Source of the DNA: Ilyonectria destructans
Lineage: Eukaryota; Ascomycota; Sordariomycetes; Hypocreales; Nectriaceae
Direction of reading: 5' to 3'
NCBI GenBank assembly: GCA_020740775.1
Contig: JAHEWK010000007.1
Coordinates: 2,604,001-2,668,000, forward strand
Length of the DNA: 64,000 bases
The notes under the pieces are model-generated. The model saw only the letters and a list, made by a program, of their open reading frames with translations. It did no database searches and was not told the DNA's origin. Below are positions 11,887-24,697 of this stretch, in pieces; position 1 is the first letter of the stretch; every line of letters starts with the position of its first letter. The position numbers were made by a program, and so were the translations under genes.

Positions 11887-13700
11887 ATTAGATTCTAGGT
11901 ATTCCTCTATAACTATCTTAATATCTTTATTAGTAAGAAGGAGCTTAAGTTATTTAGTTTATCTAGCTTCTATATCTATACTGATATTTAGCTCTTCTTC
12001 TTTTTATATATAGAATTTATACTGAATCTTATTATTCTATTATTATTATAGTAAGATCTTTATAGTACCTTTATAGAGGGTTACTATAACTAGTAGTATC
12101 CTTAAGGTAGGTTATCTATCTAGAATATCTTCTTTATTAATAACTTCTACTATAGAGTAGATATACTTAAAAACCTTCTTTTCTTTAATTTTCTTACCTT
12201 TTCTAATTATACTGATTTTCTTTATTCTATATAGTACTTTATCCTTTTTTTATCTTAAGAGTATTAGAACTAGAATCTAAGATATTAATATATTATAAAT
12301 ATTAGATATTATATTTTTCTAAATTTCCTTAAGAAGTAATTAATATTCCTTTTTTATTATCTAATTAGATTTATAATTATAATCTTCCTTCTTAAGTATT
12401 TCCTTACTCTTAAGATTAATATTTATAGTAAAGTCTATTTCACTTAGTTAAGTTCCTATATTATTATATTTAATATAGACTATTATAATTATATATTTAT
12501 TATTTTAGGAGTTATCTTTCTATTATTTAATCTATCTTACCTTCTTCTTACCTTTAGGTACTAATTAGAACTAGTTATTAGTCTTAAGTTTATAATATTT
12601 ATAGAATATATATCTAGTATTACTGTAATTCTAATAGATTACTTTAAAGTAATTTTTCTTAATTATTCTGATATTTATAGAGCTTAAGTCTATTCTATAG
12701 AAGGTATCTATATATTATTTCTTCTTTTAGTTAGTATAGAACTTCTTATTTTTCTAATTAGGGGTGTAGAATCCTTCTGACTTCTTAGTTTTCTTTTCCT
12801 ATTATTATTTGAATTATTAGTTATTAATTTCTACAGTAAGTTATACTAACCTATTATAAGTAGTAGGTTTTTCTTTTCTAACTATAGTATCCTTAACTTT
12901 AGACTTTAGTCTCTAATAGAAGCTTACTATATAGACTTCTTCTTTTCAGTTAAGTTATAATATAGAGTTATAATATTTAGCTATATATTTAAATATAGCT
13001 TCTTTCTATTTAAGTTTCTAAATTTATTATTCTATAATCTATTTCTTATCTTAGAATCTATATAATACTTTAAGTTCTTATTTAAAGGTCTTATAGCTCC
13101 TATAGATAGCTTTAGTTTCTTCTTTTCTTTAGCTATAAGTATTATTAATATAGTTCCTTATAATAAGTTCGAACTATTATAGAGTTTTATCCTTAAGGAA
13201 TTTTATACTATATCAGACTTTAGCTTTATCTATAATAAACTGTATTAAATAGTATATCTAATAAGCTTAGAGTTATATAAGGAATCCTTAAAGTTTATTA
13301 GCTAAGCTATTATAAGAATCAGATTGATATAGTCTGAGGATTTCTTTAATATTCTTATCTTTAGTAGTATTAGATATAAGATTTTTAATATAATCTTTAT
13401 ATATATTCTTCTAATTAATAAGTTCTTAAGCTAGTTTATTATTATATTATAGTAAGTCTTTATACTAAGTATTAAGAAGATTAATTTAATACTATTTATT
13501 AGTCTTACTAACTTTAATAATATTAAGAATTTTATTAATCTTATCAGCTAGCTTCTTATTAGTTCTCTTAAGTTTAATTAGATCTTTTTAAGTAATTTTA
13601 TTATCCTCTTCTCCCTCTTTTTCTCCTAAATCTAAAAGAATATCCCTATTATTATCAATAAAGAGGTTATAAGTTCAATCTTTAGAGGAGCCTAAACTAC
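11887..13700 (-). pseudogene. Gypsy gag region, RIP-decayed
   Basis: Reading the minus strand from about 13.7 kb towards 11.9 kb through stops gives a Ty3/gypsy gag core: YNSLANKL.GFL..L.AY..YY..QFIIDKAKV.YS.KFLKDK.L..FE, followed by ETKAIYRSYKTFK and LKQKEAIFKYIAKYYN. This fits the conserved gag pattern (F..QL..YF...P..F..D..KV.YA..FL.G.A..WFEP). Gag is read on the opposite strand to the protease linker and RT of what seems to be the same element. Confidence 0.8.
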
Positions 13701-13849
13701 CTAAAGGTATTATAGATACTATAATAGTAAATTCAATATTATTTAAGTTTGATATAAGTAATATACTAAATAAGAGCTATTAATATATAACAATCAGTAT
13801 ACTATACTATACTTATAAGTCTAAAGTAAGCTGATTCTAATTAGTAGTT

Positions 13850-14010
13850 TATATACTAGGGAATTAGATATATTAAAGAAGAATAAGTAGGTTATATCTG
13901 ATAATAGTAGAGTAAAAGAGATTTAATATAATTAAGTTATATTAATAGCTAAGAAGCTGCCTATATTAGATGTATACTTTTTAAATAGCTATATACTAGA
14001 TATATATTAG
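13850..14010 (-). repeat. Possible 5' LTR of the outer gypsy element
   Basis: This is the direct-repeat partner of 2994-3190, sharing aattaagttatattaatag and flanking blocks. It lies upstream of gag on the minus strand, where a 5' LTR is expected. Strong divergence prevents exact boundaries. Confidence 0.4.
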
Positions 14011-15058
14011 TAGATTGTTCTGTTTATAGATCGGTCTAGAGTAGGACTGTTAGGACTGAGGGTTAGTTCTATTAGTCCTTCCTAAGTATATATAACTGAA
14101 TTAGGATTCTATTAGTTCTAACTGTCTGATCTGGTCTGAATCTCGATATAGGCTGTGATAAATAGAATAGATATAATACTCTTCCTCTATAATTACCTTT
14201 CTTTAAGTCCTCAGTATAATACTATAAAGAGTGTATCTTATTTATAATCTATTTAATTAGCTAGAAAAATATACTACTTAAAATAAAATATAGTTAATTA
14301 GTCTACTTTATTACTATTCCCTTTTTAGCTAAAGCCTCTATACTATATATATATTAAAAGATATATAGTAATATAAGAGGTAGTTAGTATTATACTAGAG
14401 ATTATACATCTAGTTTATAATTAATATTATTAGATATTCTTTATACTAATTATATAATATCCAGTTTATAATAGATATTATTAGCTGCTCTTACTACCAC
14501 TCTTACTTTATTAATAGAGATAGTAATATTTAGATAATAAATAGCTATTTAGCTGAAATCCTGGATTTTATACCTTTTATATATATTACTGGATATATCT
14601 AAACAGTAAAAATAAATATATTTATCGTAATATATAGATGCTATTCTGTACTATCTATTAGTCTACTTTTTAACTTGTGTATTACTGTAGTTAATTTACT
14701 GCAGATTATTTTATTTATTCTGAATGTACTTTAAAAATAACTAAGTCCCACCTGCACCACGCCTTAACCCGAACCCTAGAATAACCTCTGATTTTCCATA
14801 GATTACATGAAACTGCTAAGATCTGCTGGCATCCATCCAATATTGGATAAAATCTGACTACAATTAACGTCTATAATAGCCAGATGAAAGACACTATCGT
14901 CCAAGCTGTAAAGAACTGTTGGGTACAAGTCTTAGTCTCTGTTCTACGACTCGACCATGAGTGTCGAGGAACCAACTCCCGGCCTTCTGTCTACCAGGTT
15001 GAAACTGGATGTACCTTGCAGCCTCCTCAACGCCCCCGTCGCCATGTCACCACCCATT

Positions 15059-15736
15059 TCAAGATTCCTTCTCAGCTACCGACTTCAGTTCCTCCATCCA
15101 CCTCATAAACCCCTCCTCCAGCTGTTGTCCCATGAACCATCGTAGTGCGTATGAAAGAAGTCCGCCAAAAGTCTCCCAGCAATAATACGCCGTAACCACC
15201 TTGCCCTCTATCTCCGTCTCCACGAACTCTTGCACCCGCTCCATATGAAACAGGAAAAAAGGAATCCCAACCCCCTTCCAGGCAACCCGATACCCAGTAC
15301 GCCCAGCCTTCACGAATCTCTCCAGCACACTCACCTCCAACTTTGCCATCGTCGGCGGCCCGTCGCCAGGGGTCTTGTGGACTTCTGAAGTCATCTTGAT
15401 GCCATCGTAAAGGTAGCCCGGGAGGCCAACAACCCGCTGCAACTCGGCCGCCCCGAGATTCACCCCCTCAGGAGATGGTGAGTGAGTGATAGTGACGCGT
15501 GGCCAGGAGGTATTCCAGGATGGGTACTCGGCTGTGTTGATGACTGCCTCGAGGCATTTTAGGGGTGTCGCGCACATGATGGTAGAGCACGAAACGGAGA
15601 ATCTGGGAAAGGTACCAAAGGCTTGTGTAGGAACGGGGATTGGGCCGCCGCACCGGCCTGGTTGGTTGAGAGGAACGGACGCCATCACGGGAACCTTCGA
15701 GGCCCTTATCAGCGATGATGCAAATGAGACTGGCAA
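15059..15736 (-). CDS. SRPBCC (START-like) family protein
   Basis: The frame of 225 codons has no intron. An internal Met at codon 18 (15685) is a likely better start, giving about 208 residues, normal for fungal SRPBCC proteins. Family features seen are an N-terminal strand pair with the substrate-loading helix, a WPRVTI strand, a central EVHKTPGDGPP loop, and a long C-terminal amphipathic helix (EEGFMRWMEELKSVAEKE). The SRPBCC fold binds hydrophobic ligands; the ligand here is unknown. It is the first normal-composition gene after the transposon nest and has no obvious partner. Family assignment is from overall pattern only. Confidence 0.6.
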   Translation of the reverse strand: MPVSFASSLIRASKVPVMASVPLNQPGRCGGPIPVPTQAFGTFPRFSVSCSTIMCATPLKCLEAVINTAEYPSWNTSWPRVTITHSPSPEGVNLGAAELQRVVGLPGYLYDGIKMTSEVHKTPGDGPPTMAKLEVSVLERFVKAGRTGYRVAWKGVGIPFFLFHMERVQEFVETEIEGKVVTAYYCWETFGGLLSYALRWFMGQQLEEGFMRWMEELKSVAEKES

Positions 15737-15739
15737 ACG

Positions 15740-17342
15740 AAGACTCTATGATAGACCCCAATTATAGCTTGAATTCTTTATATACTCGTGACAACCGGAT
15801 ATAAGGTGGCTGAACTCCCCTCCGTCAGTTCCACTACGCGAACAGTATTCTATATATGATGGAATTTAAATAAAACTAGCTCGTATCAGTGACGCGGGGC
15901 TCAGGCTCGGTTTCGGTTTGCTCACCCTCAGCCTAGCAGCCTAGCTCGGGTAAATGCCGAGCAGTATCGTCCGGTGAGTGACAACGCGGCCGACTGCTTA
16001 AACTCGGTTGCGGAATTTGCGGAGATTCAAGAATGCAATGGTGGTAATGCCGATTTCTTCCTCGTGTCAAGCAACCGGCAGTTAGGTCAGCCAGTGTCGT
16101 AGCATGGGTCTAGCTAGTTCCGGAATCCGAATCCGAGATACGATGACAATCTAGAACTAGCGTCTCACCCGTGTAATCCTAGTCGAGTAGCTTGACCCCT
16201 GTTCATGTTGGATCCGTTAAGGTCAATTGATCAATGCAATAGTGTTCAATTGATGATGATGATGTTGATTCTTGCTTGTGCTGGTCATCTGGACCGGCCG
16301 GAAGAGGGGTTGTTAGACCCCCCCTGAGATGGCTGGGGAATAAGGACACGATGGGAATGTTCGCTCTTGATGAGGTGGTGTTGACTAATATCAGCCATGA
16401 TCTTAGTACCAGGGAGCAGCTTGATGTGGAGCTCATCCTGGATTTCCTCCTGTTCCTATCGATTAGGACTGGGAAGTGTCATCTGTTCGCTCTCTAGGGA
16501 GATTTAGTCGGGAAACTAACCACTTGACCGCGCAACGTCGCTATTTTCTGATAGCCAAAGAGTTATATGGTAATTTATCATCTGCCTCAATGTAGATGAT
16601 CTGGTAGGCACTCAACAGTCCAACGTGGTAAGCAAGGAAGAGCTGTTAAATAGTTCTGAGCTGTACCTAAATTATATTAATGCTGAGATGCTAGAATAAG
16701 ATCAAAAGAAACGGTCCAGACCGCGAGAAACAAGGCCTAGGAAGCGGCCAACCCGACTGGCTGCAGGGTACCTCTCGACTCTTTAGGCCACTCATGAAGC
16801 TGAAATTAGTTTGCACGGCAAGCATATTTCGTTCGTTTTGTGGAGGAGCCGTGGTGATTCGGCGCAGAGCCATCTTGCCGTGCCGAACCCCAATGGGGCA
16901 ACTCGCTGGTTCATTTGCATCTCGCCAAGCTGATTCGTCAAGAGCAATATGACGTTTACTAGCCAAAGCCGCCCTGGGCCAACTGTTAGCAATTTAGTCG
17001 GCTTGAAGGATCTACCACCACCGGGCCTCGCCTTCTCAGCCGAGGGATAATCTACGCTTCAGAGTTCACGCCACGCGGCAGTCATATTGGCATGGAATTT
17101 ATCTGAAGTCCCGTAATCCATGGAAGAGCCAGTCAGGCTCTAGCCGTAAGTATCGGTAGCAATATCGCCTACTTACGCAAGCACCTGTATTATCCATTAT
17201 AGAAGAACAGAAGTGACACATCCTAGGAGGAAGGATAGGGGTGGCATCAGAGACGAGGGTATGGGAAGAGATAATGCCACAGCTAAAAGGGCATGTGCTC
17301 GGCCTGGTCAGCGGCGGCCGCAACCTCCTCTAGGAATTAATT
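15740..17342. other. Intergenic, no supported gene
   Basis: Only short overlapping frames are present, without recognisable motifs. Composition is normal. The transition into the copia remnant at 17.34 kb suggests that part of this stretch may be decayed transposon sequence, but I cannot show it. Confidence 0.5.
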
Positions 17343-17560
17343 ACTTAGAGAATACAAGAAAACACCGGCACTAAACACGACAGCGATCTTTGGAGACAAC
17401 CAAGGAGCAATTGCAATGTCAAAGAACCCGCAATTTCACGCAAGGACAAAGCAGATTGACTTCCAATACATCCCGACGAGCAGACAAGTTGCAGATGGCC
17501 TTACCAAAGCTCTGTCGAAGGATCCCTTCTTGCTGTTCGGGAAGCACTGGGGCTCAAGGA
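17343..17560 (+). pseudogene. Copia RNase H/3' pol remnant
   Basis: The + strand reads LREYKKTPALNTTAIFGDNQ, then GAIAMSKNPQFHARTKQID, FQYIPTSRQVADGLTKALS and KHWG. This is the C-terminal RNase H end of Ty1/copia pol (DNQ.AI.L..NP..H.RTKHID...YI.T..QVAD.LTK.L). The segment that normally separates RTKHID from the YIPT motif is missing, so the copy is internally deleted. It is not RIP-saturated and belongs to a different element from the one at 6.2-11.8 kb. No intact LTRs are seen next to it. Confidence 0.8.
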
Positions 17561-20346
17561 ACGAATGTGATTGGTCGCCTATATTGAGCCTTGTCGGATT
17601 GGGACTGAACAGTCCCAACTCAAACTTTGGAGATCCATTCTCCTGCTCTCTCGAACTGTTCAGTCATTCCGACGAGTCCCAGTGGGAGTTGAAATATAGG
17701 CGACACCCACTCGATCCTACTTATCGAACCACAGACCGATCCACAATCTCTCGGCTCCCTATTTGTATTTACGAGCTATCTTCTTTCGCGATGTAAAGCA
17801 TAGGTCTGACTGGCTGAGCACTATGGAAAATGCGAAAGATAGAGATACGATTCAGAGTTCTACAATGCACTAAAGGGAGGGAAATCCTACCGGATTGGCT
17901 TCTTTAGTTTAGAGATGACTACCTGGGAAGCCAAAGGAGGCTGGAGTGAGGACTACTGGCACTGCTACACGATTGCCATCATGAGAGATTCTAGTGAAAA
18001 AAAAAACCATCTTGTGGTATACGATCCTGACCCGTCTTCGGAAGCAGCGGGAGATATCAAAACAACGACAATTCTTCGAGGAATCTAACGTTCCTTATTC
18101 CTGTGGATATAAAAAACAAGACGAAGAAGCTGCTGCTGGTACTCAATGGATCGAATGAACAAAGGACTAGACAACTGTTTGATACAGACACTGACAGGGT
18201 ACAGATATGGGTTGAAGTGGGATACCTACTATAGAAGGAAGGAGACCCAAGGAGTCCCAAGGCTGTATTGAACTGACAGGGGTGCAAAGATGAGCTAAAA
18301 TAGGAGATTCTTTTATGAGCATAAGGAGACCTACAGACTCAAATTGCACTGAAAAGGCCTACGTCGAGATGGCTCTTTCCCTTCAGTTTTCACCCACGAA
18401 GGTGTTTTTGGGGTTTTGACGAGACTCGACAGGCGTGCACATTAAGTCCAATAGCAGCTCGAGTGGGAGTGTTGAGACCACATGACTAAGGTCCGATATA
18501 GTGGTGGCTGGCATGTGGATACTACGTAGCTAAACTTAACTGTGCACTTCACAGAACACATAACTTAGACCTTTCAATACCAATCCCTGTTTGAATAGTG
18601 TTTACGAGGGATATCGTTTGAACGGATATAGGAACGGTTATACTAATGTGAACCTTAACGTGACTGGTGGAGTTGGTAATTCGTTGACGCAGATTGGTGT
18701 GCGTACGCCCGGCTTTGTCTGTCTACCTATCTGCACTGTCGGAAGAGTCTATACCGAAGCCAAGCAGTACCAATCTAAACGAGGGCAAGTAGCGGGCACT
18801 GGTCAAATCGGCGATCTTCTAGACGGCGAAGTTGATACGTATGCCTGTGGAGATGGCGGATTAATCGCTGAAGAAATGGCTGTGTTTGGGTTCTCATGAT
18901 TGCTCCATAACTAAGTTTTAGGGCTAGATTATACAAGGCAATTACAATTATAGACTAGCATCCCCAATAGACTAAGCTCCTTCTTATAGATATGATATGG
19001 CCTCGATGAGAGAACCTAATGTTTGAATTTACTGCATTTTCGTTGTGCACGTCACAGTTGCCAAGGCCCAAGTTTGGGTTTCAAGCTGCCTTTTTTCCAT
19101 CTGTCGGAATCCTGTCTAACATTTTAGTCCCATTCTAACCTTTATGTCTACCCACAAATCCCACGACCCAACCTCCAGAACGCCCCAAGATTCGGAAGGG
19201 AAGTTGGCCTCTCGACGACGGGAGACGTCAGTCTCTCTTATATCTTATTGCTCGGAATAAGGTTCCTGTCTCAAGGATATTACCTACAGACAGCAAGGTC
19301 GTTGACTGCAGACAGTAAGGTCGTCAAAGTCAGAAGGGTTGAAGTCAGAGGGGTTGAATTGAAGCTTAAGGCAAAGACCAGTGTGCAACAACCTTATTGT
19401 TCAGCTACTGTATCTTCTGGTGCTGAGTGTAGCACTTACTGTTTGTCTCTACTGTTTGAGAATACTGTATGGCTTTGATCTATTTGATGATATTGAGTAA
19501 ACCTAAAAAAAACTAAATAGATATGATATTACCGCACCTCGTCTAAATTACTTCTAATTATAAAGAACTTAGAAGTATGAGTACAAAATCCGACCCTCTT
19601 TATTAAAGAGCATTATTCTGTTACAGCACACCCCTGACCCTTGCGCCACAGGGCAAACGATTGGGCATTAATTGCAATTATAGACAGTAACAAGATACTG
19701 CAGCTGCCTTATTAACTGCTTGTAACGCGGGTGGGGCCGTGCGATGGGGCCGCATTAATCACGGTTCCTGCGATTACTGCTTGATCTTTTGCCTCAGCGG
19801 TCACTGGTTTATTGCAACAAGCTATAGTGCCCCTGGCCTTGTTACGCGGGACGCCTGCTATTCCCACCGGACCTTCGCAGTCGGGGGATAGCCATCCATT
19901 TGGGTGTGGTTTCTTTCTCGTCCGCCGTGGTCGTTTCAATATCTAAATAAATAAGCCTCTTATTCTCAGGTTTAATTTTTCTTCCTAGCCCTAGAATCGC
20001 CAAACCTATAGCTAAGTTATTTAAAGTTAGGGTATGTGAATTATAATGGCGTATCTTAGGAGGATGTAGCTAATAACTATCCAGTTTGCAAATTCGTTAT
20101 TAATCTGTATCATTATCTTCAGTTACTAGTAAGTTATATGGCTTTCTTTCTGATGCCCTGTTAATAGAATGACTGTGAAAGGTTGCTTCTAATTGTCAGG
20201 GACGTTTGGACCTCATTTACATGACCACGACTAATGATTCTTCGGTCGAAGACATCTATAAGATCACCTGGGGCTAATGACGCTTCGTGATCAGAAGTTT
20301 GTTGGACAGGCGGAAGAGCAGGGACAGGTGCAGCTGGATTGGAAAC
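17561..20346. other. Transposon-derived or intergenic stretch
   Basis: No supported gene. Near 18459-18480 a purine tract (gagtgggag) followed by tgttgagaccacat resembles a polypurine tract plus LTR start, so this may be the 3' end of a second copia-like element. A 102-codon frame at 18591-18899 has no recognisable motif. Similar short blocks ending aattatagac occur at about 18940 and 19675. Confidence 0.4.
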
Positions 20347-20657
20347 TGTTACATCAAGTGGATGGATAAGATCATGTGGGTAAAAACCTGTTGATATTCT
20401 TCCTATCTAATGAAGGTCTTTGGGTCAGTCTTATAGATAAGGAAAATGACGATGACTTCGGACAGCCGAGACGCTTCGGATGCTTCGGGGTCTTTAGCTT
20501 TAGCTAGCCTCTGGCCTGAACGAAGGAAAAGCTGGGTCTTTGAATGGGCTGATCATAATAGCCTTAGAATGTGCTGATCATAATAGATACCTTATGATAC
20601 AAGGAAAATCACTGCTGCGATAGCCGTAGAAATCATCTGATATCCCGATATGTGACA
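20347..20657 (+). repeat. Solo LTR-like repeat, copy 1 (311 bp)
   Basis: It begins tgttacatcaagtggatgg and ends cgatatgtgaca. It is strongly similar over its length to 27837-28156. TGTYACATC and the complement of the end (TGTCACATATC) form short inverted termini, and TG..CA ends are LTR-like. Flanks gaaac and aactg do not match, so no clean target duplication remains. It lies just beyond the 3' end of the beta-galactosidase gene. Confidence 0.75.
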
Positions 20658-20827
20658 AACTGTAGTGAATCAATATGGCTACTTTAGAGACGTTCAATGG
20701 CTATCTTTTGTGGGGATATGTCCTTTTCTTGCCCGTTGGGATCGTATTAGTTTCGCGTCCCTCAGATGCAAACATCCGGTTGCAGTCGTTTCAAACCAGA
20801 AACACGTTGCTGAACAGCTGGAGCTGC

Positions 20828-23800
20828 TCAGTAAGCGCCAGGTCTGCGCTTCCAGCCCGGTTGTATCGTCTGCCCAGGCTTCCTGTAGCCGGACTGAATA
20901 ACCCTATTAGCAAGAAGCTCGAAACCTTTCAAGCGCGCACCTGCTTCCTCGAGCGCCCAAAGCGTGAGCGCCACAGTATTCTGCCCATTATAGTTCAGTA
21001 CACCCTCGGGAACGGTGAAGTTCGTTTGAGGGCCGAGGTTGTTGACTGTAACTGTAAGACAAATGAACTTCCTCGATGGCAATGATGTTGGCACTCACTA
21101 TATTCTCCGAACTGGTAGCCATTGATGAAAAGCTGGCACCGGAAGGCTGCGGTCTCATTCTTTTCCACAGCTGGCGCGAAGGCGAAACTGAGGGGGATGT
21201 CATAGCCGTAGGGCATGTCCAAGTCAAAAGTTGTGACATACATTCCAATTCCAGCTGTTGGGATGCCGTCGTATGGGGATGCGGCTTTCCATTGTGTTGT
21301 TGGCGCGCCAGGCAGATGAAATCCCTGGCGTTCTGCAAACATGGAACCTTCGTTCAAAGGTCCGCGCACTTTGTCGACATAATCCTCTCCAGCAAAGTTG
21401 CCTGTTAGTTTCCACGAGATGGCACTCTTCTCACGGGTATCTAGTGAATAGTCCAGAACTCCACGCGGCTGCTTCATCGTCTCCGACCGTATGAAGAAAT
21501 TCATGGTTAATCCCATGTGGTCCATGACAATGGTAAAGACGTGGGGAGTATTCGGTTGCAGCATAGGAAGTTCGAATTGGCGTGTATTGTTTTGCGCATG
21601 AGGATCTCCGGCAAAAGATCCAAGGAATGCATCGTCGAGCCATGCGGAGTATCCAAAGGCTAGACCACCCTGTAGAGTGACGTTGAAGGTAGACTCGTCT
21701 CCAGATGCATTGAAATGCCCACGGTAAATGATAGAGCCAGAGTGGTAGCCGTAATCACTTGCGTAAAGTGACACTGGGGTCGTCAAGTTCCTCGGATTGT
21801 TGCTCTCCGACAAGGACGCTGAGGTCCAAGCTATATCATCATACGACGGAGATAATTCAGGGAGAGAATCCAGATAGCGCCAACCAAGTTCAGACAACTC
21901 TGGCAGCTTAAAATCAGGTGCTGAGAAGCCTAGAGATGCCCTTAGTCTACCATAGTCGTGGCGAAGATGCTCCACCGCGCGGCCGTTGAACGCGATGGAT
22001 GTCTCGGGAGAGACGCCTGCAATGATCTCGAGTTCCGAGGTTGTGTTGAGGTCTCCAGTGATATGGAGCGTGCTTCCGTCGAGGGTGGCATTGCGAAGAA
22101 GATATCCACCTTTGATGATGATGGACGAGTCGCTCTGTACCGGTGAGATTACGTGCGTTTTTGGGTCAGGTAGATCCAGGACCCAGTAATTGTACGCCTC
22201 ATTGCGCCAGAGAAGATAGACATCAAGGTCACTGAAATGGATAACTCTTCTCTCTTGGAGAACTTTCCATTGAATCACCATCATAGAGCCTTCAGACGAC
22301 AATTCAATGCCTTCCCCTTCGACGAAAGGCTTTCCAAGGCGGACCGAAATTGCAAATTCGTGAAGCTCGTCATCTCCGCCGTAGAGAATCAAAACCCTTT
22401 TATGGCCATATTTCTTCCAGGTAAAGATTTCCGCAGTCGAGTAAATCAAATTGATGCCGCCGACATCGTAATCAGTGACATGGATCTTCGAGTCGCGTCC
22501 ACTCAGAGTAAGTTGTCCACCCAGCCTCGGGATGGTGAGGCTGCCGTGCGACGTTGGGACACTCAACTTGTATGGTGTACGCTCCAAGGAGTCGTATTGC
22601 GAATGGCGCAAAACGAAGAATCTTGTCTTGTTTCCAAAGACGGGTGTGACGAGCAGCTCATCCGTGCTGACATAGGCGTGGGTCCGAGGCTGAGGTATAG
22701 CAGTAAGATATGCTTTGGATGCATGCAACCAATGTGACTGTAGCTTAGCCTCACTGTACTTCTCCCGGTCAATGGCACGGTCTTCTCTGACGGAAGCTCC
22801 GTGATCGTACGACGTGTAGCCCTCGGGATGGCCCATGTTGCCCCAGTTAGTGCCGCCATATGTCTGCGATTTGATGAGCTTCACGTTTGTGAGCAAGACT
22901 CCTAGTACGTACCATGTACAAATTTAGAATCTTGATAGAGCGGCTGACAAGGTCTTTCAAAAATACTCGCGCAAAATCCTGATTAATCAAAGCAGCGCAA
23001 CTGTCGAGACCAGGCCCTCCCCTATGGATGTCAGGCTCACTTGCTATTGTTCCTCATTGTAGCTACATACCATGGATCAGGTGCGCCGCCTTGGTACTCG
23101 AGTACTGCATAGGGCGTTGTAGGACTGAGGCGGGTATAATTCGCATAGGTGAAGTCTAAGCTCATCGGAGTGAGGTCGGTCCAATTCGACGGATTAGCAC
23201 CTTCAACCTCGTCAGTTTTGGAACAGTTTGGGTATAAGGTCTAAACACCCACATCCTCCGTAGAAGGGGTAGCTATCATGGGCGTATAAGTCGACCTCGC
23301 CTTGTCCAGTGCCGGGCGCCCAATTACCAAGAGGAACCATGTCGTTGGAGATCAGTGGTACTGAGACTCCATTGCGTCGGAACTGTTGCTCGATGAATTC
23401 CATGTACGCGGGTTCCAGTAGCTTAACGGAATCCAGGGGATTCTCGGTTCCAACAGCCAAGCTGTACTCGTTCTCAGGCTGGACAAGTATTATAGGGCCG
23501 CCGTTAGTGATCTGGGCTTTAGTGATGATGTCAAGAACCGAAGAAATATAGTTCTTGGTGGAATTTAAGAAGTCGGGTGCCGTTGACCTTAGCTCACCCT
23601 TGAGTCTCTGAAGGCGACCAGGAAGGCCGCCTCCAGATAGCTCCGAGTTGATATAGGGTCCAGGTCTGGCAATAAGGTAGAGACCAGCCTCCTCCGCGGC
23701 GTCGAAAAATGGCTCAAGAGCGAACACATCATTGAACCTCGCCTCGCCCTCTTTGCCCTCGATCAAAGCCCAATTGACGTAGAAGGATGCAGCGTTATAG

Positions 23801-24030
23801 CCTAATGCCTTCAATTTTTGGAAAACATCGAGCCACAGACCGGGGGACGGTAATCTCCAGGGATGGAACTCCCCAGACAGCAGAACCATGCGCTCGCCTC
23901 GTATGAAAAGGGAATGATTATCCCAGGTGATCAAGTTTGAAGCTTCACCCCCATTGTCTGCTCTTATGCTCAGAGCTTTAACAAACGGAAGAGCATATAT
24001 AAGAGCATAGCTGAGCTTGAAGAAATGCAT
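20828..24030 (-). CDS. lacA: Secreted beta-galactosidase, GH35
   Basis: Beta-galactosidase (EC 3.2.1.23) hydrolysing terminal beta-galactosides outside the cell. Five exons: 24030-23253, 23200-23071, 23021-22913, 22863-21099, 21051-20828. Together they make 1001 codons plus stop, the usual size of fungal LacA. The start at 24030 is chosen because [20 protein letters not shown] is a good signal peptide. Motifs: [19 protein letters not shown], the acid/base Glu in QPENEY, the nucleophile Glu in YAVLEYQGG, and FGGTNWG-type [12 protein letters not shown]. All introns are GT-AG and 47-52 bp. Jelly-roll domains follow at the C-terminus. The gene looks intact, with no frameshift once the 23201-23252 intron (GGC|ANPSNW) is recognised. 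Its left neighbour, a GH3 beta-glucosidase, is dead. Confidence 0.92.
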
Positions 24031-24697
24031 GGCCGCGGCGAAACATAAGGATTGAGAAGATTGTGGGTATCGGATGTCTAACAACAGTACGCTATGGACG
24101 GGAGGTCATTAAGCGGTTATAAACCTGTTGAGGCCCGTCTCTGACGCGGCATCATGCTCTCCACTCTGAAGATCCTACCCCATTCCCCACGTAACCTCTT
24201 GCCAACTCATCGCTTTGATGTTGTATTACTTCGGCCGAATTTGTGGTATATTAGGCCGAGGTATATAACGAAACTGTATTTTCAGTCGCTCATCCTTGCT
24301 TAGTTGAACGGGCGGGATGCGGGGGAATCCGAAGTTGCCGAGAAACACGGGGCTGTTCGTATTTCTGGGGAGCTGCCCGAAACCGGCCCAGAGGTACCCA
24401 GAACTCTCTCGCGGTGCTAAGGTGGTCATTCTGGCTAAACCTGGACGAAGGGATATTTCCACGCCGTAATCAAGACCCTGGTTCCTTTGTTACTACTATC
24501 TCCTTGACAGCGAAAAGGTGCATTCATGTATGGTTCGTGTTTATAACCAATGATCTTGTAGGGGATGGATATAAGATGGATATGGTTTAAAAGGTCCTTT
24601 TCTTCGACTGTAAAACAGCCTACTTAGAATGTACTGCTAGCTAGTGACTAAGCAGGATGGATTGAAATTCAACTGTTAAGGAGATCAGACTCCCATC
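24031..24697. other. lacA upstream region
   Basis: This is the promoter side of lacA and the 3' flank of the regulator fragment. It contains one CCCCAC (24187), which fits the SYGGRG consensus of the carbon catabolite repressor CreA on the other strand. No gene is seen. Confidence 0.5.

Larger units (their letters stand above)
2930..14745. mobile_element. RIP-decayed nest of LTR retrotransposons
   Basis: The whole stretch is extremely AT-rich. Retrotransposon proteins are still readable but full of stops, with CAA/CAG to TAA/TAG, TGG to TAG and His/Cys codons turned into Tyr codons. That is the expected outcome of CpA to TpA mutation on both strands (RIP). The composition changes sharply back to normal near 14.75 kb. 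Inside are a Ty3/gypsy element, three copies of one LTR family, and one Ty1/copia element, each listed separately. No host gene is visible. Confidence 0.9.

Noticed and set aside
2930..14745. A centromere, mitochondrial insert or simple AT isochore
   Set aside because: Readable copia and gypsy proteins, LTRs and target duplications account for most of the block. The AT bias matches RIP.
18591..18899. A 102-codon open frame as a gene
   Set aside because: No family motif, start context or conserved pattern supports it, and it lies in repeat-like DNA.
23201..23252. Apparent frameshift in the beta-galactosidase gene
   Set aside because: A 52 bp GT-AG intron joins GGC to ANPSNW, matching the family, and the five exons then sum to exactly 1002 codons with the stop. 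The gene is intact.
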